A stretch of DNA of 64,000 nucleotides from Bifidobacterium merycicum DSM 6492 (GCF_900129045.1 NZ_FQTX01000007.1:34629-98628); one strand, 5' to 3'. Positions 21,713 to 32,378 are shown, counted from the stretch's first letter. Notes: generated from the letters alone by a model not told the origin. Made by a program: numbers and translations.

Positions 21713-21808
21713 CCCGCCGCAGGTGAGGCAGTTCTATGTCGGTACCCCTAGGCGTAGGCGGTTCACCCCGTCGAGGCCCATCCCGTGGGGAGACCGGCGG
21801 GATGAACC
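21713..21808 (+). promoter_or_regulatory. structured mntP leader, candidate metal-sensing riboswitch
   Basis: The leader directly upstream of mntP has a closing helix CCCGCCG/CGGCGGG (21713-21719 with 21795-21801). Inside it begins AGGTGAGGC followed by TTCTATGTCGGTACC, which resembles the conserved 5' part of M-box (ykoK) magnesium riboswitches. A competing pair GGTTCA/TGAACC (21760-21765 with 21803-21808) reaches toward the start region. I could not match the complete core of the M-box or of the manganese yybP-ykoY class. Confidence 0.45.
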
Positions 21809-21821
21809 TTTGTTCAAACCC

Positions 21822-22388
21822 ATGTTGCAGACATTTCTTATCGCAATTTCCGTTTCCATGGACGCGTTCGCCGTCTCCATCGGCAAGGGATTGACCGTCA
21901 AACGGCTCCGCGTGATGGACGCACTGAAAAGCGCCTTGTGGTTCGGCGGTTTCCAGGCGTTGTTCCCCATACTCGGCTATTTCGCGACTTCCACGTTCAG
22001 CCGATACGTGACGGCGGTGGATCATTGGATCATTTTCTTCCTGCTCATGCTGATCGGCGGCAGTATGGTGCGCGAAGCGTTCGAGGAGGATGAGGAGAAC
22101 GCCAAGGAGACGCCGGAATTCGACTGGCATCACATGCTGCCGATCGCGTTCGCGTGCAGTATCGACGCGTTCGCCGTCGGTGTGAGTTTCGCGTTCATGA
22201 ATCTCAACATCTGGCTGTCTGCGGCCATCATCGGCGTGACGACCGGCCTGTTCGCGGTCGCCGGACTGTGCATCGGCAGGCTGTTCGGCTCGCATTGGCA
22301 GAAGCCCGCGCAGATCATCGGCGGTTTCGTGCTGATGCTCATCGGCGTGAAGGTGCTGCTGGAGCATCTGAGCATCATCGGCTTCTGA
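21822..22388 (+). CDS. mntP: manganese efflux pump MntP
   Basis: A 188-residue inner membrane protein of six helices in two related halves. Each half holds the conserved acidic motif: SVSMDAFAVSIGKG in the first and CSIDAFAVGVSFA in the second. The start at 21822 (MLQTFL) matches the family; the frame open to 21723 runs through the structured leader. It exports Mn2+. A metal-sensing leader upstream would fit its job. Confidence 0.93.
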   Translation: MLQTFLIAISVSMDAFAVSIGKGLTVKRLRVMDALKSALWFGGFQALFPILGYFATSTFSRYVTAVDHWIIFFLLMLIGGSMVREAFEEDEENAKETPEFDWHHMLPIAFACSIDAFAVGVSFAFMNLNIWLSAAIIGVTTGLFAVAGLCIGRLFGSHWQKPAQIIGGFVLMLIGVKVLLEHLSIIGF

Positions 22389-22447
22389 GAATGCGAGACC
22401 GGTACGAACACATACCGGTAGACGACCCGATAAACGCCTGATAAACG

Positions 22448-22484
22448 AAAGCCCTGCGGTTCACAACCGAACCGCAGGGCTTTT
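22448..22484 (+). terminator. terminator of mntP
   Basis: A 14-bp perfect stem (22448-22461 with 22470-22483) ends in TTTT. Confidence 0.88.
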
Positions 22485-22527
22485 ATGTCTCTATCTTGTA
22501 GTCGCTTAAGCCGCCTGTATCCGCAGA

Positions 22528-23274
22528 TCAACAGCCGACGATCTGAACCAGCAGCGCGGCGGCGAACACCACTAGGCCGAACAACATCACCGGCAGCATG
22601 GCCACACCGACCCACGGTTCACGCGCGTCCTCGGCGGGATCAAGCTCCTTCATCCAGAATACGGACGCGTAGGCGAGCAGCAACGCCACCACGATCATCG
22701 CGACGATCAGTGCGACGAATTTCCCGGTGCTCGCTTCACCTTCGACGAACTGGCCGGTGACCACGACGTACGGGAGGAATGCCCATCCCGCCAACGAAAT
22801 CGATGCGGCGCCGCCGGTCACGCAATGCGACAGCGCACGAATGAGATGCGAACGCTCCTCGCGCAGCATCTGGCGACCGAACGACACCACAGTCAACAGG
22901 ACGAGCAGGCCTGCGACCGCCGCCGCCCAGCACATCATCGGATACGTATTACGCATGAGATCGTCGTTCAGGATCTTCTCATTCGTGGGAACCAGCTTCT
23001 CGCCAAGCGTGGTGGCGGCGAACACCAGCGACAGCAGACCCGTCACCATGCCGATGATGCGATCGGCGACACCCGCGCGGAACGGCCAGCATACGTGGAA
23101 TACCACCAGCACCACCAGCGCGATGGCCGCAAGGCCGTACACCACCGTCGTCGACATCGATCCTCGTACAGCGGATAGCAACAGCGCCACCACAATGAAC
23201 ACCACATACGCCGCAGCCTGCACACCCAACATCCGTGCGCACCCGGCGCTTCTTTTCTCCACGCTTTCGTTCAT
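22528..23274 (-). CDS. multi-span membrane protein of unknown function
   Basis: A 248-residue protein with about seven hydrophobic helices and short loops. No motif or named family is recognised. It is transcribed on the minus strand, convergent with mntP and divergent from glnR. The 174-nt gap to glnR must hold both promoters. Confidence 0.75.
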   Translation of the reverse strand: MNESVEKRSAGCARMLGVQAAAYVVFIVVALLLSAVRGSMSTTVVYGLAAIALVVLVVFHVCWPFRAGVADRIIGMVTGLLSLVFAATTLGEKLVPTNEKILNDDLMRNTYPMMCWAAAVAGLLVLLTVVSFGRQMLREERSHLIRALSHCVTGGAASISLAGWAFLPYVVVTGQFVEGEASTGKFVALIVAMIVVALLLAYASVFWMKELDPAEDAREPWVGVAMLPVMLFGLVVFAAALLVQIVGC

Positions 23275-23448
23275 GTCAACTCCAGATTCTCGTTCGGCAC
23301 TCCCCTTATCCTACTCAATCCCCCCACACGCCTTACATGTTCTAAACAAAAGGGGTGCATTCTGGTATGCAGCGTGCGTCGCGCGTGTCCACGATGTGCG
23401 CGTAAAATATCCACAAATCGACAAGCAAACCGAAACAGGGGGTTTGAC

Positions 23449-24198
23449 GTGACTGATCTGACGCTTATGACGTCCGCCAGCAACCCCGCTTCCGTGCTGC
23501 CTTCACTCGCGTTGCTCTCCCATCGCATTCGTGTTCTTCCGATGGATGCCGCCAGCCTGGTGAAGATGCCTGAAAGCACGATTCTTTTCCTTGATGCGCG
23601 CGACGATCTGGCCACGGCCAAAACGTTGTGCAATCTCATCCATGCTTCCGGCCTTTCCACACCCATCGTGCTGGTGCTCACCGAAGGCGGATTCACCGTG
23701 GTCAACTCGCAATGGGGCATTGCGGACGTGGTGGTGTCCACCGCTTCTCCGGCCGAGGTGGAAGGCCGTTTGAGGCTCGTTTCCGAACACGGCAATGCGC
23801 CGGCGACCATGCTTCCCGCCACCGATGGCGGAACTTCCGCGGTCGACGGGCAGATTCGTTCCGGCGATCTGATTGTGGACACGAACGGCTATACCGCTTC
23901 CCTGCACGGCCATCCGATCGATTTGGCGTACAAGGAGTTCGAACTGCTCAAATACCTCGTGCAGCACCCCGGGCGGGTGTTCACCCGCGCCCAGTTGTTG
24001 CAGGAGGTGTGGGGATACGACTATTACGGCGGCACCCGTACCGTCGACGTGCATATTCGACGTTTGCGCGCCAAGCTCGGAGGCGAATACGAGCATCTCA
24101 TCGGCACCGTGCGCAATGTGGGTTACCGTTTCGACCCGCCGGACGAGGAGAGCGAGGAATCCACGGCGAAGTCGACGTCCCTTCATTCCGGCGAATGA
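23449..24198 (+). CDS. glnR: GlnR-like orphan response regulator (OmpR type)
   Basis: A 249-residue protein. The receiver-like domain has the GlnR pattern (SVLPSLALLSHRIRVLPMD, STILFLDARDDL, VLTEGGFTVVNSQWGIADVV). A winged helix-turn-helix with FKEFELLKYL-type sequence follows (LAYKEFELLKYLVQHPGRVF, YYGGTRTVDVHIRRLRAKLG, NVGYRF). In actinobacteria GlnR controls nitrogen assimilation genes and usually has no cognate kinase; none is adjacent here. The GTG start at 23449 is preceded by GGGGG. The TGA overlaps the start of nth. Confidence 0.88.
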   Translation: MTDLTLMTSASNPASVLPSLALLSHRIRVLPMDAASLVKMPESTILFLDARDDLATAKTLCNLIHASGLSTPIVLVLTEGGFTVVNSQWGIADVVVSTASPAEVEGRLRLVSEHGNAPATMLPATDGGTSAVDGQIRSGDLIVDTNGYTASLHGHPIDLAYKEFELLKYLVQHPGRVFTRAQLLQEVWGYDYYGGTRTVDVHIRRLRAKLGGEYEHLIGTVRNVGYRFDPPDEESEESTAKSTSLHSGE

Positions 24199-24908
24199 CA
24201 GGCAGTGAATCGTTGCGTTCGCGGGTCGCACAACCCGCCGTACGACCCGGCGGGCGGGAATCCCGCAAGGCCCGCGTGGCACGCATGCACGCGCAATACG
24301 ACGTGCTGTGCGAAACCTATCCGGACCCCAAATGCGCGTTGCATTTCGAGACACCCCTGCAATTGCTCATCGCCACGGTGCTGAGCGCCCAGACAACCGA
24401 TAAGCGCGTCAACACCGTCACCCCGGAACTGTTCGCCACCTATCCGACCTGCCGTGATCTGGCGGCGGCCGATCCGGACAATGTGGAACGCATCATCCAT
24501 CCGCTCGGATTCCACCGTTCGAAAACCCGGCATCTGCTCGGCCTGGCCCAAGCTTTGGACGAACGCTTCGACGGCACCGTGCCGAGCACCATGGACGAAC
24601 TGACTTCACTGCCCGGCGTGGGGCGGAAAACCGCGAACGTGGTGCTGGGCAACGCATTCCACATTCCGGGATTCCCCGTGGACACCCATGTGATGAGGGT
24701 CACCGGCCGATTGCGCTGGCGCAGCGACTGGCGGAAAGCGAACCCCGACCCCGCACACGTCGAACAGGAGATCACGGCCTGCTTCCCACCCGACCAGTGG
24801 ACCGACCTGAGCCACCGGTTGATTCTGCACGGACGAGCCATCTGCCACGCCCGCAAACCCGATTGCGACCTCTGCCCACTCGCCGATTCCTGCCCGTCGG
24901 CACAGTGA
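24195..24908 (+). CDS. nth: endonuclease III (DNA glycosylase/AP lyase)
   Basis: A 237-residue base-excision repair enzyme for oxidised pyrimidines. The helix-hairpin-helix is LPGVGRKTANVVLG with the catalytic Lys. The catalytic Asp is in FPVDTHVMRV. The 4Fe-4S cysteines follow the C-x6-C-x2-C-x5-C pattern (CHARKPDCDLCPLADSC). The ATG overlaps the glnR stop (ATGA), so the two are translationally coupled. The N-terminus is about 25 residues longer than E. coli Nth. Confidence 0.93.
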   Translation: MTGSESLRSRVAQPAVRPGGRESRKARVARMHAQYDVLCETYPDPKCALHFETPLQLLIATVLSAQTTDKRVNTVTPELFATYPTCRDLAAADPDNVERIIHPLGFHRSKTRHLLGLAQALDERFDGTVPSTMDELTSLPGVGRKTANVVLGNAFHIPGFPVDTHVMRVTGRLRWRSDWRKANPDPAHVEQEITACFPPDQWTDLSHRLILHGRAICHARKPDCDLCPLADSCPSAQ

Positions 24909-24982
24909 ACGCCCCGGCATGAACGCTCCGGCATGGCCAACCATCGCACCGATACGTTACCCGCACCGATACACTGGAACAT

Positions 24983-26533
24983 ATGTCGAACATGCCGCAG
25001 AACCATGAGCAATCGAGCCGCGCCCGCACCAGCAACCAGCTGATCCGCTGGCTCATCTTCCTCGGCATCTCCGCGGTGCTCGCCCTGATCGTATTCGTGG
25101 CCGTGCCGACACTCACGCATCGCAGCCCGCTCGGCAACGGCACGGACGCGACGGGAGGCAGCCTCACCGTAGGCGTCACCGATACACCCCAGACGCTTGA
25201 CATCCGCACCACCGACAGCGATTCGCTCAACCGCGTGCTCATCGGCAACGTCTACCGCACACTGCTTGACCGTGACAAGGACAACAAAATCACCGCCGGG
25301 CTCGCCTCGGCATGGACCACATCCGACGACGGCCTCACGCTCACCTTCACCCTGCGCAACGGCATACGATTCGCCAACGGCCACACCGTCGACGCATCCA
25401 ACGTCGTATGGTCGCTGCAGCAGGCGGTCGCGAACAAATGGCCCGGCGCGGACACCAAACTGGCGGCGCTCGACTCCGTGACCAATCCGAACGCCACAAC
25501 CGTGGTCATCTCGCTGAAGCACCCGGACGCCACGCTACCGCGCACGCTCGCCGGCCGTCTCGGCATCGTCTACGACAGCGCCGCGGACATCGACTACGCG
25601 AAGCAGACCATGGGTTCCGGCCCCTACACGGTCAAAAACTTCGAACCCGGCAAACGAGTCGTCCTTAACGCAACCGAAGGGTCCAAAGCCAAGACAAGCA
25701 CCGTCACCTTCGAGAACTACGCCAGCGACCAAGCCCTGATGAAGGCCACGCAGGCGGGCGGCATCGACCTCGCGCTGCCAGCCGACCCCGCTTCCACGGC
25801 AAACCTCACCAACGATCAGAACTTCCGCATCGCCACCGGCATCAGCGAAACCAAGGTCGTTCTGCTGTACAACAACGACGCCGACTCCATCTTCTCCGAC
25901 GTGCAGGCGCGTACGGCACTGCGCATGATGGTCGACAAGACCGCGCTGACGAAGGACCGTTCCGACGTGGCGCAGGTGCTCGGAGGCCCGATCGGACCGC
26001 TCGAACCCGGTTACGAGGATCTCACCGGCCTCATCGCCCACAATGCGGACAGGGGTCGTCAGCTTCTCAGCTACTTCACATCAAGCTATGTCGGCACGCT
26101 GAAACTGGTGACCGACGAGACTTACGAACCGTTGGCGAACCAGATTGCGCAGCAACTGCAGGAACAAGGGGTTTCGGTCGAAGTGTCCGCGCTCAGCGCG
26201 AACGGTGTGCAGGACAGCATCAGCAAACGCAACTTCCATCTGCTGCTCACCACCGTCGGAGCCGAAGGCGCCGCAAGCTTCGCCGATCCGAACGGCGCAT
26301 CGCATTACACGAATGCGGACGCGCAGGCGCAATACACGCAGGCCGTGCGGGCGACCACCCAACAGGCGTATGAGGACGGGTTGAAGACGTACGCGCGCAC
26401 CGTCAGCGGCACCGCGGCCAGCGACTGGCTGTACGCCCGCAAGACCGCCCTCGTCGCCTCCACGCAGTTCGCCGGATACTCGGCGCAGATGATCGACGAA
26501 CACCTGCCCCTCGCCAACATCGCCAAGCAATGA
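24983..26533 (+). CDS. membrane-anchored peptide ABC solute-binding protein (family 5), orphan
   Basis: A 516-residue SBP_bac_5-type protein. Unlike most it has no lipobox: residues ~20-45 are one membrane helix (LIRWLIFLGISAVLALIVFV) that should anchor it outside. The binding domain has the usual ITAGLASAWTTSDDGLTLTF and IRFANGHTVDASNVVWS patterns. No permease or ATPase gene is nearby, so partners must be elsewhere or it works alone. No Shine-Dalgarno; TACACT lies 7 nt before the ATG (leaderless-type). Confidence 0.85.
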   Translation: MSNMPQNHEQSSRARTSNQLIRWLIFLGISAVLALIVFVAVPTLTHRSPLGNGTDATGGSLTVGVTDTPQTLDIRTTDSDSLNRVLIGNVYRTLLDRDKDNKITAGLASAWTTSDDGLTLTFTLRNGIRFANGHTVDASNVVWSLQQAVANKWPGADTKLAALDSVTNPNATTVVISLKHPDATLPRTLAGRLGIVYDSAADIDYAKQTMGSGPYTVKNFEPGKRVVLNATEGSKAKTSTVTFENYASDQALMKATQAGGIDLALPADPASTANLTNDQNFRIATGISETKVVLLYNNDADSIFSDVQARTALRMMVDKTALTKDRSDVAQVLGGPIGPLEPGYEDLTGLIAHNADRGRQLLSYFTSSYVGTLKLVTDETYEPLANQIAQQLQEQGVSVEVSALSANGVQDSISKRNFHLLLTTVGAEGAASFADPNGASHYTNADAQAQYTQAVRATTQQAYEDGLKTYARTVSGTAASDWLYARKTALVASTQFAGYSAQMIDEHLPLANIAKQ

Positions 26534-26600
26534 TCGCCTCCACCCCGCTAGGGCGGAAAATGGCGCTTTCTTGTCATGCAAAAGCCTTAAACTGGCGCGT

Positions 26601-29384
26601 ATGACTGAAGCCAAATCCATCGACGCAAATCTGACCCCGCTGCCCGACAAGGTCGGCGTGGACGGTCTGGAAGACAAGTGGCGTGCCGTCTGGGACAAGA
26701 ACGGCACCTACAAATTCAACAACACCCGCGACCGCAAGGCCGTGTACTCCATCGACACCCCGCCGCCCACCGTTTCGGGCCACCTGCACGTGGGCCACGT
26801 GTTCTCCTACACGCACACCGACGTCATCGCACGTTTCAAGCGCATGCAGGGCTACGACGTGTTCTACCCGATGGGCTGGGATGACAACGGCCTGCCGACC
26901 GAACGCCGCGTACAGAACTACTACGGCGTGCGCGTGGACACCTCCCTGAAGTACGATCCCGATTTCAAGCCGCCGTTCGAAGGCACCGACGGCAAGAAGA
27001 TCGACGCCAAGGATCAGGTTCCGATCTCCCGTAAGAACTTCATCGAGCTGTGCGAAAAGCTCACCGCCCAGGACGAGAAGCAGTTCGAAGCCCTGTGGCG
27101 TTCCCTGGGCCTGTCCATCGACTGGACCCAGACCTACCACACCATCGGCAAGCACCCGCAGCGCGTGGCACAGAAGGCGTTCCTGCGCAATCTGGCCCGC
27201 GGCGAGGCCTACCAGAAGGACGCCCCCGGCCTGTGGGACGTGACCTTCCAGACCGCAGTGGCCCAGGCCGAACTGGAATCCCGCGAATACCCGGGCTTCT
27301 ACCACAAGGTCGCCTTCCGCTTCGAAGACGGCACCCCGATCTACATCGAAACCACCCGCCCCGAACTGCTGGCCGCCTGCGGCGCACTGATCGCGCACCC
27401 GGACGACGAACGTTACAAGCAGTACTTCGGCCAGTACGTGTACTCGCCGCTGTTCCACGTCAAGGTCCCGATCCTCGCGCACAAGGCCGCGGAAATGGAC
27501 AAGGGCGCGGGCATCGCCATGTGCTGTACGTTCGGTGACGTCACCGACGTCGAATGGTGGCGCGACCTGAACCTGCCGCTGCGTTCCATCATCCAGCGCA
27601 ACGGACGTATCGTCATGGACGTGCCGGATTGGATCGAAGACGAGGAAGGCCGCAAGATCTTCGAGGAGACGGAAGGCAAGACCACCTTCTCCGCACGCAA
27701 GATCATCGTCGACCACCTGCGCGAATCCGGCGATCTGGACGGCGAACCGACGCCGACCAAGCGTATGACGAACTTCTACGAGAAGGGCGACAAGCCGCTG
27801 GAAATCGTCACCTCCCGCCAGTGGTACCTGAAGAACGGCGGCACCGACGAAAAGCTGAACGCCGAACTCATCGAACGCGGCAAGGAACTCAACTTCCACC
27901 CCGACTTCATGCGCGTGCGCTACGAGAACTGGGTGCATGGCCTGAACGGCGACTGGCTGATCTCCCGCCAGCGCTTCTTCGGCGTCCCGTTCCCGTTGTG
28001 GTACCCGGTGAAGGAAGACGGCACCCCGGATTACGATCACCCGATCACCCCGAGCGAAGACATCCTGCCGATCGACCCGACCGACGACGTGCCGGAAGGC
28101 TACACCGAAGACCAGCGTGACGTGCCCGGCGGCTTCACCGCCGAGCCCGACATCATGGACACTTGGGCCACCTCCTCCCTCACCCCGCAGATCGTAACCC
28201 GCTGGGAGGAACCTGGCGAAGAGAACCAGGCAATCTTCAACGCCACCTTCCCGATGGACCTGCGCCCGCAGGGCCAAGACATCATCCGCACCTGGCTGTT
28301 CTCCACCGTGGACCGCGCGCATCTTGAGAACAAGTGCCTGCCGTGGGCCAACGCGACCCTGTCCGGCTGGATCCTCGACCCGGACCACAAGAAGATGTCG
28401 AAGTCCAAGGGCAACGTCGTGGTGCCCGACAAGCCGATCAAGCAGTTCGGCGCCGACGCCGTGCGCTACTGGGCCGCAGCCGCACGCCTCGGCCTGGACG
28501 CCACCTACGACGAAGGCCAGATGAAGATCGGCCGTCGACTGGCCATCAAGCTGCTCAACGCCACCAAGTTCGCACTGGCCATCGGCCGTGAGGACGAGAA
28601 CCATCACGTGGCCGAATCCGCGACCGCGACCTGGAACCCGGCCGACGTGACCGAACCGCTGGACCGCGCCGCGATGGCGAAGATGGCTCTGGTGGTGCGT
28701 GAAGCCACCGCAGCGCTGGAAGCCTACGAGCATTCCAAGGCGCTGGAAGCCATCGAGAACTACTTCTGGCAGTTCTGCGACGATTACATCGAACTGGTGA
28801 AGAACCGCGCCTACGGCACCGCCGATGCCACCGGCAACGTGCCGAGCGAAGCCGCGGTCAAGTCCGCACGCACGGCTCTGGGCCTGGGCCTCGACGCCTT
28901 CGCCCGCCTGCTCGCACCGTTCCTGCCGTACGCCACCGAAGAGGTGTGGAGCTGGATGCACGCCGGTGAAGGCTCCGTGCACCACGCCGCATGGCCGACC
29001 CCGGACGTGTACGAAGCCGCGGCGTTCAAGGTCGCTCCGGAACTGCTGAACCACGCCGGTGAGGCTCTGGCCGCACTGCGTGGCATCAAGTCCAAGGCGA
29101 AGGTCTCCATGAAGACCCCGATCCTCTCCGTGACCCTGGGTGTGGCGGACGACGTGCGCGAATCCATCCAGAACGCGCTGGGCGACATCGCCGAAGCCGG
29201 ACGCGTGGTCGGCAAGATCAGCTTCGCCGGCGCGGTCGCCGCGGTGAAAGCCGCGAAGGCCACCGCCGACGCCGCCAAGGAAGCCGTGAACAAGGCCAAG
29301 ACGGAAACCGAGGCTGCGGCCGAAGTCATCGTCGAGGAATCCGAACTCGGCGAGCCGCCGGCCAAAAAGCCTAAGAACAAGTGA
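26601..29384 (+). CDS. valS: valyl-tRNA synthetase
   Basis: A 927-residue class I synthetase charging tRNA-Val. The HIGH motif appears as HLHVGH ([15 protein letters not shown]) and the KMSKS motif as KKMSKSKGN. An editing domain lies between them, and a shortened C-terminal region is rich in Ala, Glu and Lys. The start at 26601 (MTEAKSID) is chosen over 26571 because TAAACT sits 7 nt upstream with no Shine-Dalgarno. A clear terminator follows. Confidence 0.96.
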   Translation: MTEAKSIDANLTPLPDKVGVDGLEDKWRAVWDKNGTYKFNNTRDRKAVYSIDTPPPTVSGHLHVGHVFSYTHTDVIARFKRMQGYDVFYPMGWDDNGLPTERRVQNYYGVRVDTSLKYDPDFKPPFEGTDGKKIDAKDQVPISRKNFIELCEKLTAQDEKQFEALWRSLGLSIDWTQTYHTIGKHPQRVAQKAFLRNLARGEAYQKDAPGLWDVTFQTAVAQAELESREYPGFYHKVAFRFEDGTPIYIETTRPELLAACGALIAHPDDERYKQYFGQYVYSPLFHVKVPILAHKAAEMDKGAGIAMCCTFGDVTDVEWWRDLNLPLRSIIQRNGRIVMDVPDWIEDEEGRKIFEETEGKTTFSARKIIVDHLRESGDLDGEPTPTKRMTNFYEKGDKPLEIVTSRQWYLKNGGTDEKLNAELIERGKELNFHPDFMRVRYENWVHGLNGDWLISRQRFFGVPFPLWYPVKEDGTPDYDHPITPSEDILPIDPTDDVPEGYTEDQRDVPGGFTAEPDIMDTWATSSLTPQIVTRWEEPGEENQAIFNATFPMDLRPQGQDIIRTWLFSTVDRAHLENKCLPWANATLSGWILDPDHKKMSKSKGNVVVPDKPIKQFGADAVRYWAAAARLGLDATYDEGQMKIGRRLAIKLLNATKFALAIGREDENHHVAESATATWNPADVTEPLDRAAMAKMALVVREATAALEAYEHSKALEAIENYFWQFCDDYIELVKNRAYGTADATGNVPSEAAVKSARTALGLGLDAFARLLAPFLPYATEEVWSWMHAGEGSVHHAAWPTPDVYEAAAFKVAPELLNHAGEALAALRGIKSKAKVSMKTPILSVTLGVADDVRESIQNALGDIAEAGRVVGKISFAGAVAAVKAAKATADAAKEAVNKAKTETEAAAEVIVEESELGEPPAKKPKNK

Positions 29385-29409
29385 GTAACCTGCGCTGAAA
29401 ATTAGATGG

Positions 29410-29440
29410 AGCTCCTCATTCCAACGGAATGAGGAGCTTC
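29410..29440 (+). terminator. terminator of valS
   Basis: A 12-bp perfect stem (29411-29422 with 29426-29437) around a 3-nt loop. It may also serve the convergent chorismate mutase gene. Confidence 0.75.
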
Positions 29441-29482
29441 ATCATATATAACCTCAAAAAACGCTGTATGGCGGCCTGACGG

Positions 29483-29875
29483 TCACGCGAACACGTCGAG
29501 TACGCCCGGGTCTCCCCCGGCTTCGGCGATGCGCTGATGGCGTTTTTTGGCCTCGGTGACCACGAACTCGCGGTACATCTCCGCGATTTGCAGATCCAAG
29601 CCCGCATCGACGGCGATGCGGTGCAGACGTTCGATCTGATAATCCTCACGCTTGGTGTCTTCCGGAGCGAATCCGGCGTTCGCCTTCAGCACGCCGACCT
29701 GCGAAGTGGCCTTGAAGCGTTCCGCGAGCAGCGAGACGATCGCGGAATCGATATTGTCGATGGATTGGCGCAATGCCTTGATTTTCGCCACGGCCCGGGC
29801 GGTTTCCGGATGCTGTTCGGCCTGTGCCGAATCGATGGTGGTCTTCTGCCAGTCGCTATGTTCGGAATCACTCAT
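29483..29875 (-). CDS. chorismate mutase (AroQ class)
   Basis: A 130-residue all-helical protein converting chorismate to prephenate. The AroQ pattern is clear: IKALRQSIDNIDSAIVSLL, ERFKATSQVGVLKA, then a middle helix with DTKREDYQIERL. A ~35-residue polar N-terminal extension precedes it. It stands alone, not fused to prephenate dehydratase. The start at 29875 has TAGTCT 7 nt upstream and no Shine-Dalgarno. Confidence 0.88.
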   Translation of the reverse strand: MSDSEHSDWQKTTIDSAQAEQHPETARAVAKIKALRQSIDNIDSAIVSLLAERFKATSQVGVLKANAGFAPEDTKREDYQIERLHRIAVDAGLDLQIAEMYREFVVTEAKKRHQRIAEAGGDPGVLDVFA

Positions 29876-30024
29876 ATGTGCAAGACTACCCCACCGAATG
29901 GCCACAGCGTGCGCCGAAACCGGTGACGTCACACATATGCGAAGCGGGTTCCGGTATGGCACCGAAACCCGCCGTATCCGGTCATGCGTGAAATCTCACA
30001 GCCGGAACACCACGCCCCACCGAA

Positions 30025-31995
30025 TCAGTTGCCGTTGGTGGCGTTGCTCGCATTGGCCTGCTGCACGATGGCCGCCAGGAAGTCGCGGTTGGACGCGGTC
30101 TTCTTCAGACGCGGCACCAGGGTCTGGTAGGCCTGCTCGGCCTCCATGCCGCCAAACAGACGACGCAGACGGTAGATGATCGGCAGTTCCTGCGGATCGG
30201 TGATGAGCTCCTCGCGGCGGGTGCCGGAGGCGTTCACATCAATGGCGGGGAACATACGCTTTTCCGCCAGTTCGCGGCTCAGACGCAGTTCCATGTTGCC
30301 GGTGCCCTTGAACTCCTCGAAAATCACCTCATCCATCTTGGAACCGGTTTCCACCAGCGCGGAGGAGATGATGGTCAGGGAGCCGCCGTTTTCGATGTTG
30401 CGGGCCGCGCCGAAGAACTTCTTCGGCGGGTACAGCGCCTGCGCGTCCACACCGCCGGACAGAATACGCCCGGAAGCCGGTGCCGCGATATTGTAGGCAC
30501 GGGCAAGACGGGTCATGGAATCAAGCAGCACGACCACGTCCTGACCGAGCTCCACCAGGCGCTTGGCGCGTTCGATGGCTAGTTCGGCCACGATGGTGTG
30601 ATCGGATGCCGGGCGGTCGAAGGTGGAGGAAATGACCTCGCCCTGCACGGTACGCTCCATGTCGGTGACTTCCTCGGGGCGCTCGTCCACCAGCACGACC
30701 ATCAGATGCACTTCGGGATTGTTGGTGGTGATGGCGTTGGCGATGTTCTGCAGGGTGATCGTCTTGCCGGCCTTCGGCGGGGACACGATCAGGCCACGCT
30801 GTCCCTTGCCGATCGGGGAGACGATGTCCATGATACGGCCGGTGAGCTTGTTCGGCGTGGTCTCCTGCTTGAGTCGCTCCTGCGGGTACAGCGGGGTGAG
30901 CTTGCTGAACTGCGGTCGGCCCATGGATTCCTCGACGCTCATGCCGTTGATGGAATCGATGGACTGCAGCGGCACGAACTTCTGACGCTGGTTGCGACGT
31001 TCGCCTTCGCGGGGTGCGCGGATGGCGCCGTGCACGGCGTCGCCCTTGCGCAGACCGTACTTCTTGACCTGGCCCATGGAAACGTACACGTCGTTCGGAC
31101 CGGGCAGGTAGCCGGAGGTGCGCACGAACGCGTAGGATTCCAGCACGTCGACGATGCCGGCCACCGGCACGAGATCGGCCTGCTGATCATTGCGATCGGC
31201 GCGATCGTTGTTACGGTCGTTGCCACGGTCGTTACGATCGTTACGGTCGTTACGGTCGGCGCGGGCGGATTCGCGGTTGTCGCGATCCGTACGGTCATCA
31301 CAATCATTGCGGTCGCGGCCGCGCAGACGGCGACCACGACGGTCCGTGCGATCGGCGCGATCCTCGCGGGTGCGACGCGCATCGTCATCACCGCGGGATT
31401 CCTTGTTGTTGGACGGCAGGGATGAGAGAATATCGTCGAGATCGCGTGCGGTTCCCTCGCTCGGCGTATCCTGATCCTTGCGATGGCGGCGACGGCGCAC
31501 GTTGCCGATGATCACCTCGTCATCAAGGTCATCGCTGAGGCGACGACGCGGCTTACGCTCACGGCGATCATCGTCCTTCGTGAGACCGAGATCCAGCGTG
31601 GACAGCAGGTCCACGGCTTCCTTGGCCGCATCCTTGCCCGCACTGCGCTCACGCCTGCCAGCCTTGGCCGAATCGGTCTTGTCCTTGCTTTCGACCTCGA
31701 CCTTGGTTTCGTTCTTGGGCTTGGCTTCGATCTTGGCTTCCGCCTGCTCGGTTGCCTGAGACTCGGCGGCCTTCGCGACACCGGCCTTCGATGCCGTGCC
31801 CTTCGCGGCACCGGCCTTGGTCTTCGGCGCCTTCACGGTCACACCGGCGGGCGCCTCGCCACCGGAACGGGCGGCCTGAAGCGTGGCAAGCAACTCCGGC
31901 TTGCGCATGGTGGAGGTGCCGCGCAATCCCATCTGCTTGGCAAGCTCCTTGAGTTCCGGCAATTTCATGCTTTCAAGATCTTGGCTATTGGCCAC
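30025..31995 (-). CDS. rho: transcription termination factor Rho with a charged N-terminal insert
   Basis: A 656-residue RNA helicase that ends untranslated transcripts. The N-terminal Rho_N helices ([18 protein letters not shown]) are followed by about 250 residues of low complexity, including Asp/Arg/Asn-rich repeats of DRND type. The S1-like RNA-binding domain ([20 protein letters not shown]) and the ATPase follow, with Walker A SPPKAGKT and the Q-loop region [17 protein letters not shown]. The insert makes it much longer than the ~420 of E. coli Rho. The GTG start at 31995 has GGAAAGG upstream; the open frame to 32142 is not supported. Confidence 0.93.
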   Translation of the reverse strand: MANSQDLESMKLPELKELAKQMGLRGTSTMRKPELLATLQAARSGGEAPAGVTVKAPKTKAGAAKGTASKAGVAKAAESQATEQAEAKIEAKPKNETKVEVESKDKTDSAKAGRRERSAGKDAAKEAVDLLSTLDLGLTKDDDRRERKPRRRLSDDLDDEVIIGNVRRRRHRKDQDTPSEGTARDLDDILSSLPSNNKESRGDDDARRTREDRADRTDRRGRRLRGRDRNDCDDRTDRDNRESARADRNDRNDRNDRGNDRNNDRADRNDQQADLVPVAGIVDVLESYAFVRTSGYLPGPNDVYVSMGQVKKYGLRKGDAVHGAIRAPREGERRNQRQKFVPLQSIDSINGMSVEESMGRPQFSKLTPLYPQERLKQETTPNKLTGRIMDIVSPIGKGQRGLIVSPPKAGKTITLQNIANAITTNNPEVHLMVVLVDERPEEVTDMERTVQGEVISSTFDRPASDHTIVAELAIERAKRLVELGQDVVVLLDSMTRLARAYNIAAPASGRILSGGVDAQALYPPKKFFGAARNIENGGSLTIISSALVETGSKMDEVIFEEFKGTGNMELRLSRELAEKRMFPAIDVNASGTRREELITDPQELPIIYRLRRLFGGMEAEQAYQTLVPRLKKTASNRDFLAAIVQQANASNATNGN

Positions 31996-32378
31996 GTTAT
32001 ATACCTTTCCACAGCATTCGCCAAACACTGGGCCTTGACGATCTGAAGAGTGAATGCGGCTCCGCGCCGCGGTAAGAATCCACGGCAACCCATGCACGTG
32101 AACTTGCTTCACTGTACAACGCCGCCCCGGACAACGCAACACGCGTCCGAATCATAGTTCCAGACAGCGAAAACCTTTGGTTGAAGCCGATCCGAGCCGG
32201 TGGGCCCGAACCGATGCGTGCGGTTATGTGACCAATGCGACGGCCATGCGGAACAATCCCATGGATTGGGGAAGAATATGAAAAACGCGCGCCGAATATG
32301 CTCGACGCGCGTTACGATGCTGACGGTACCGTCAATCAGCCGATCAATCGATCAGTCCGATCGATCGGCACGAACCGA
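31996..32378. other. gap between rho and the flavoprotein gene
   Basis: This 383-nt stretch holds the rho leader on the minus strand (31996-32150). A GC-rich hairpin with arms ACGCGCG/CGCGCGT at about 32284-32311 may end transcription of the flavoprotein gene. A run of GATCGATC-type words lies at 32340-32375. No gene is seen. Confidence 0.45.

Noticed and set aside
21713..21808. Firm call of a yybP-ykoY manganese riboswitch before mntP
   Set aside because: The gene context fits, but I could not see the conserved core of that class. The sequence looks closer to an M-box, so it is listed only as a candidate structured leader.
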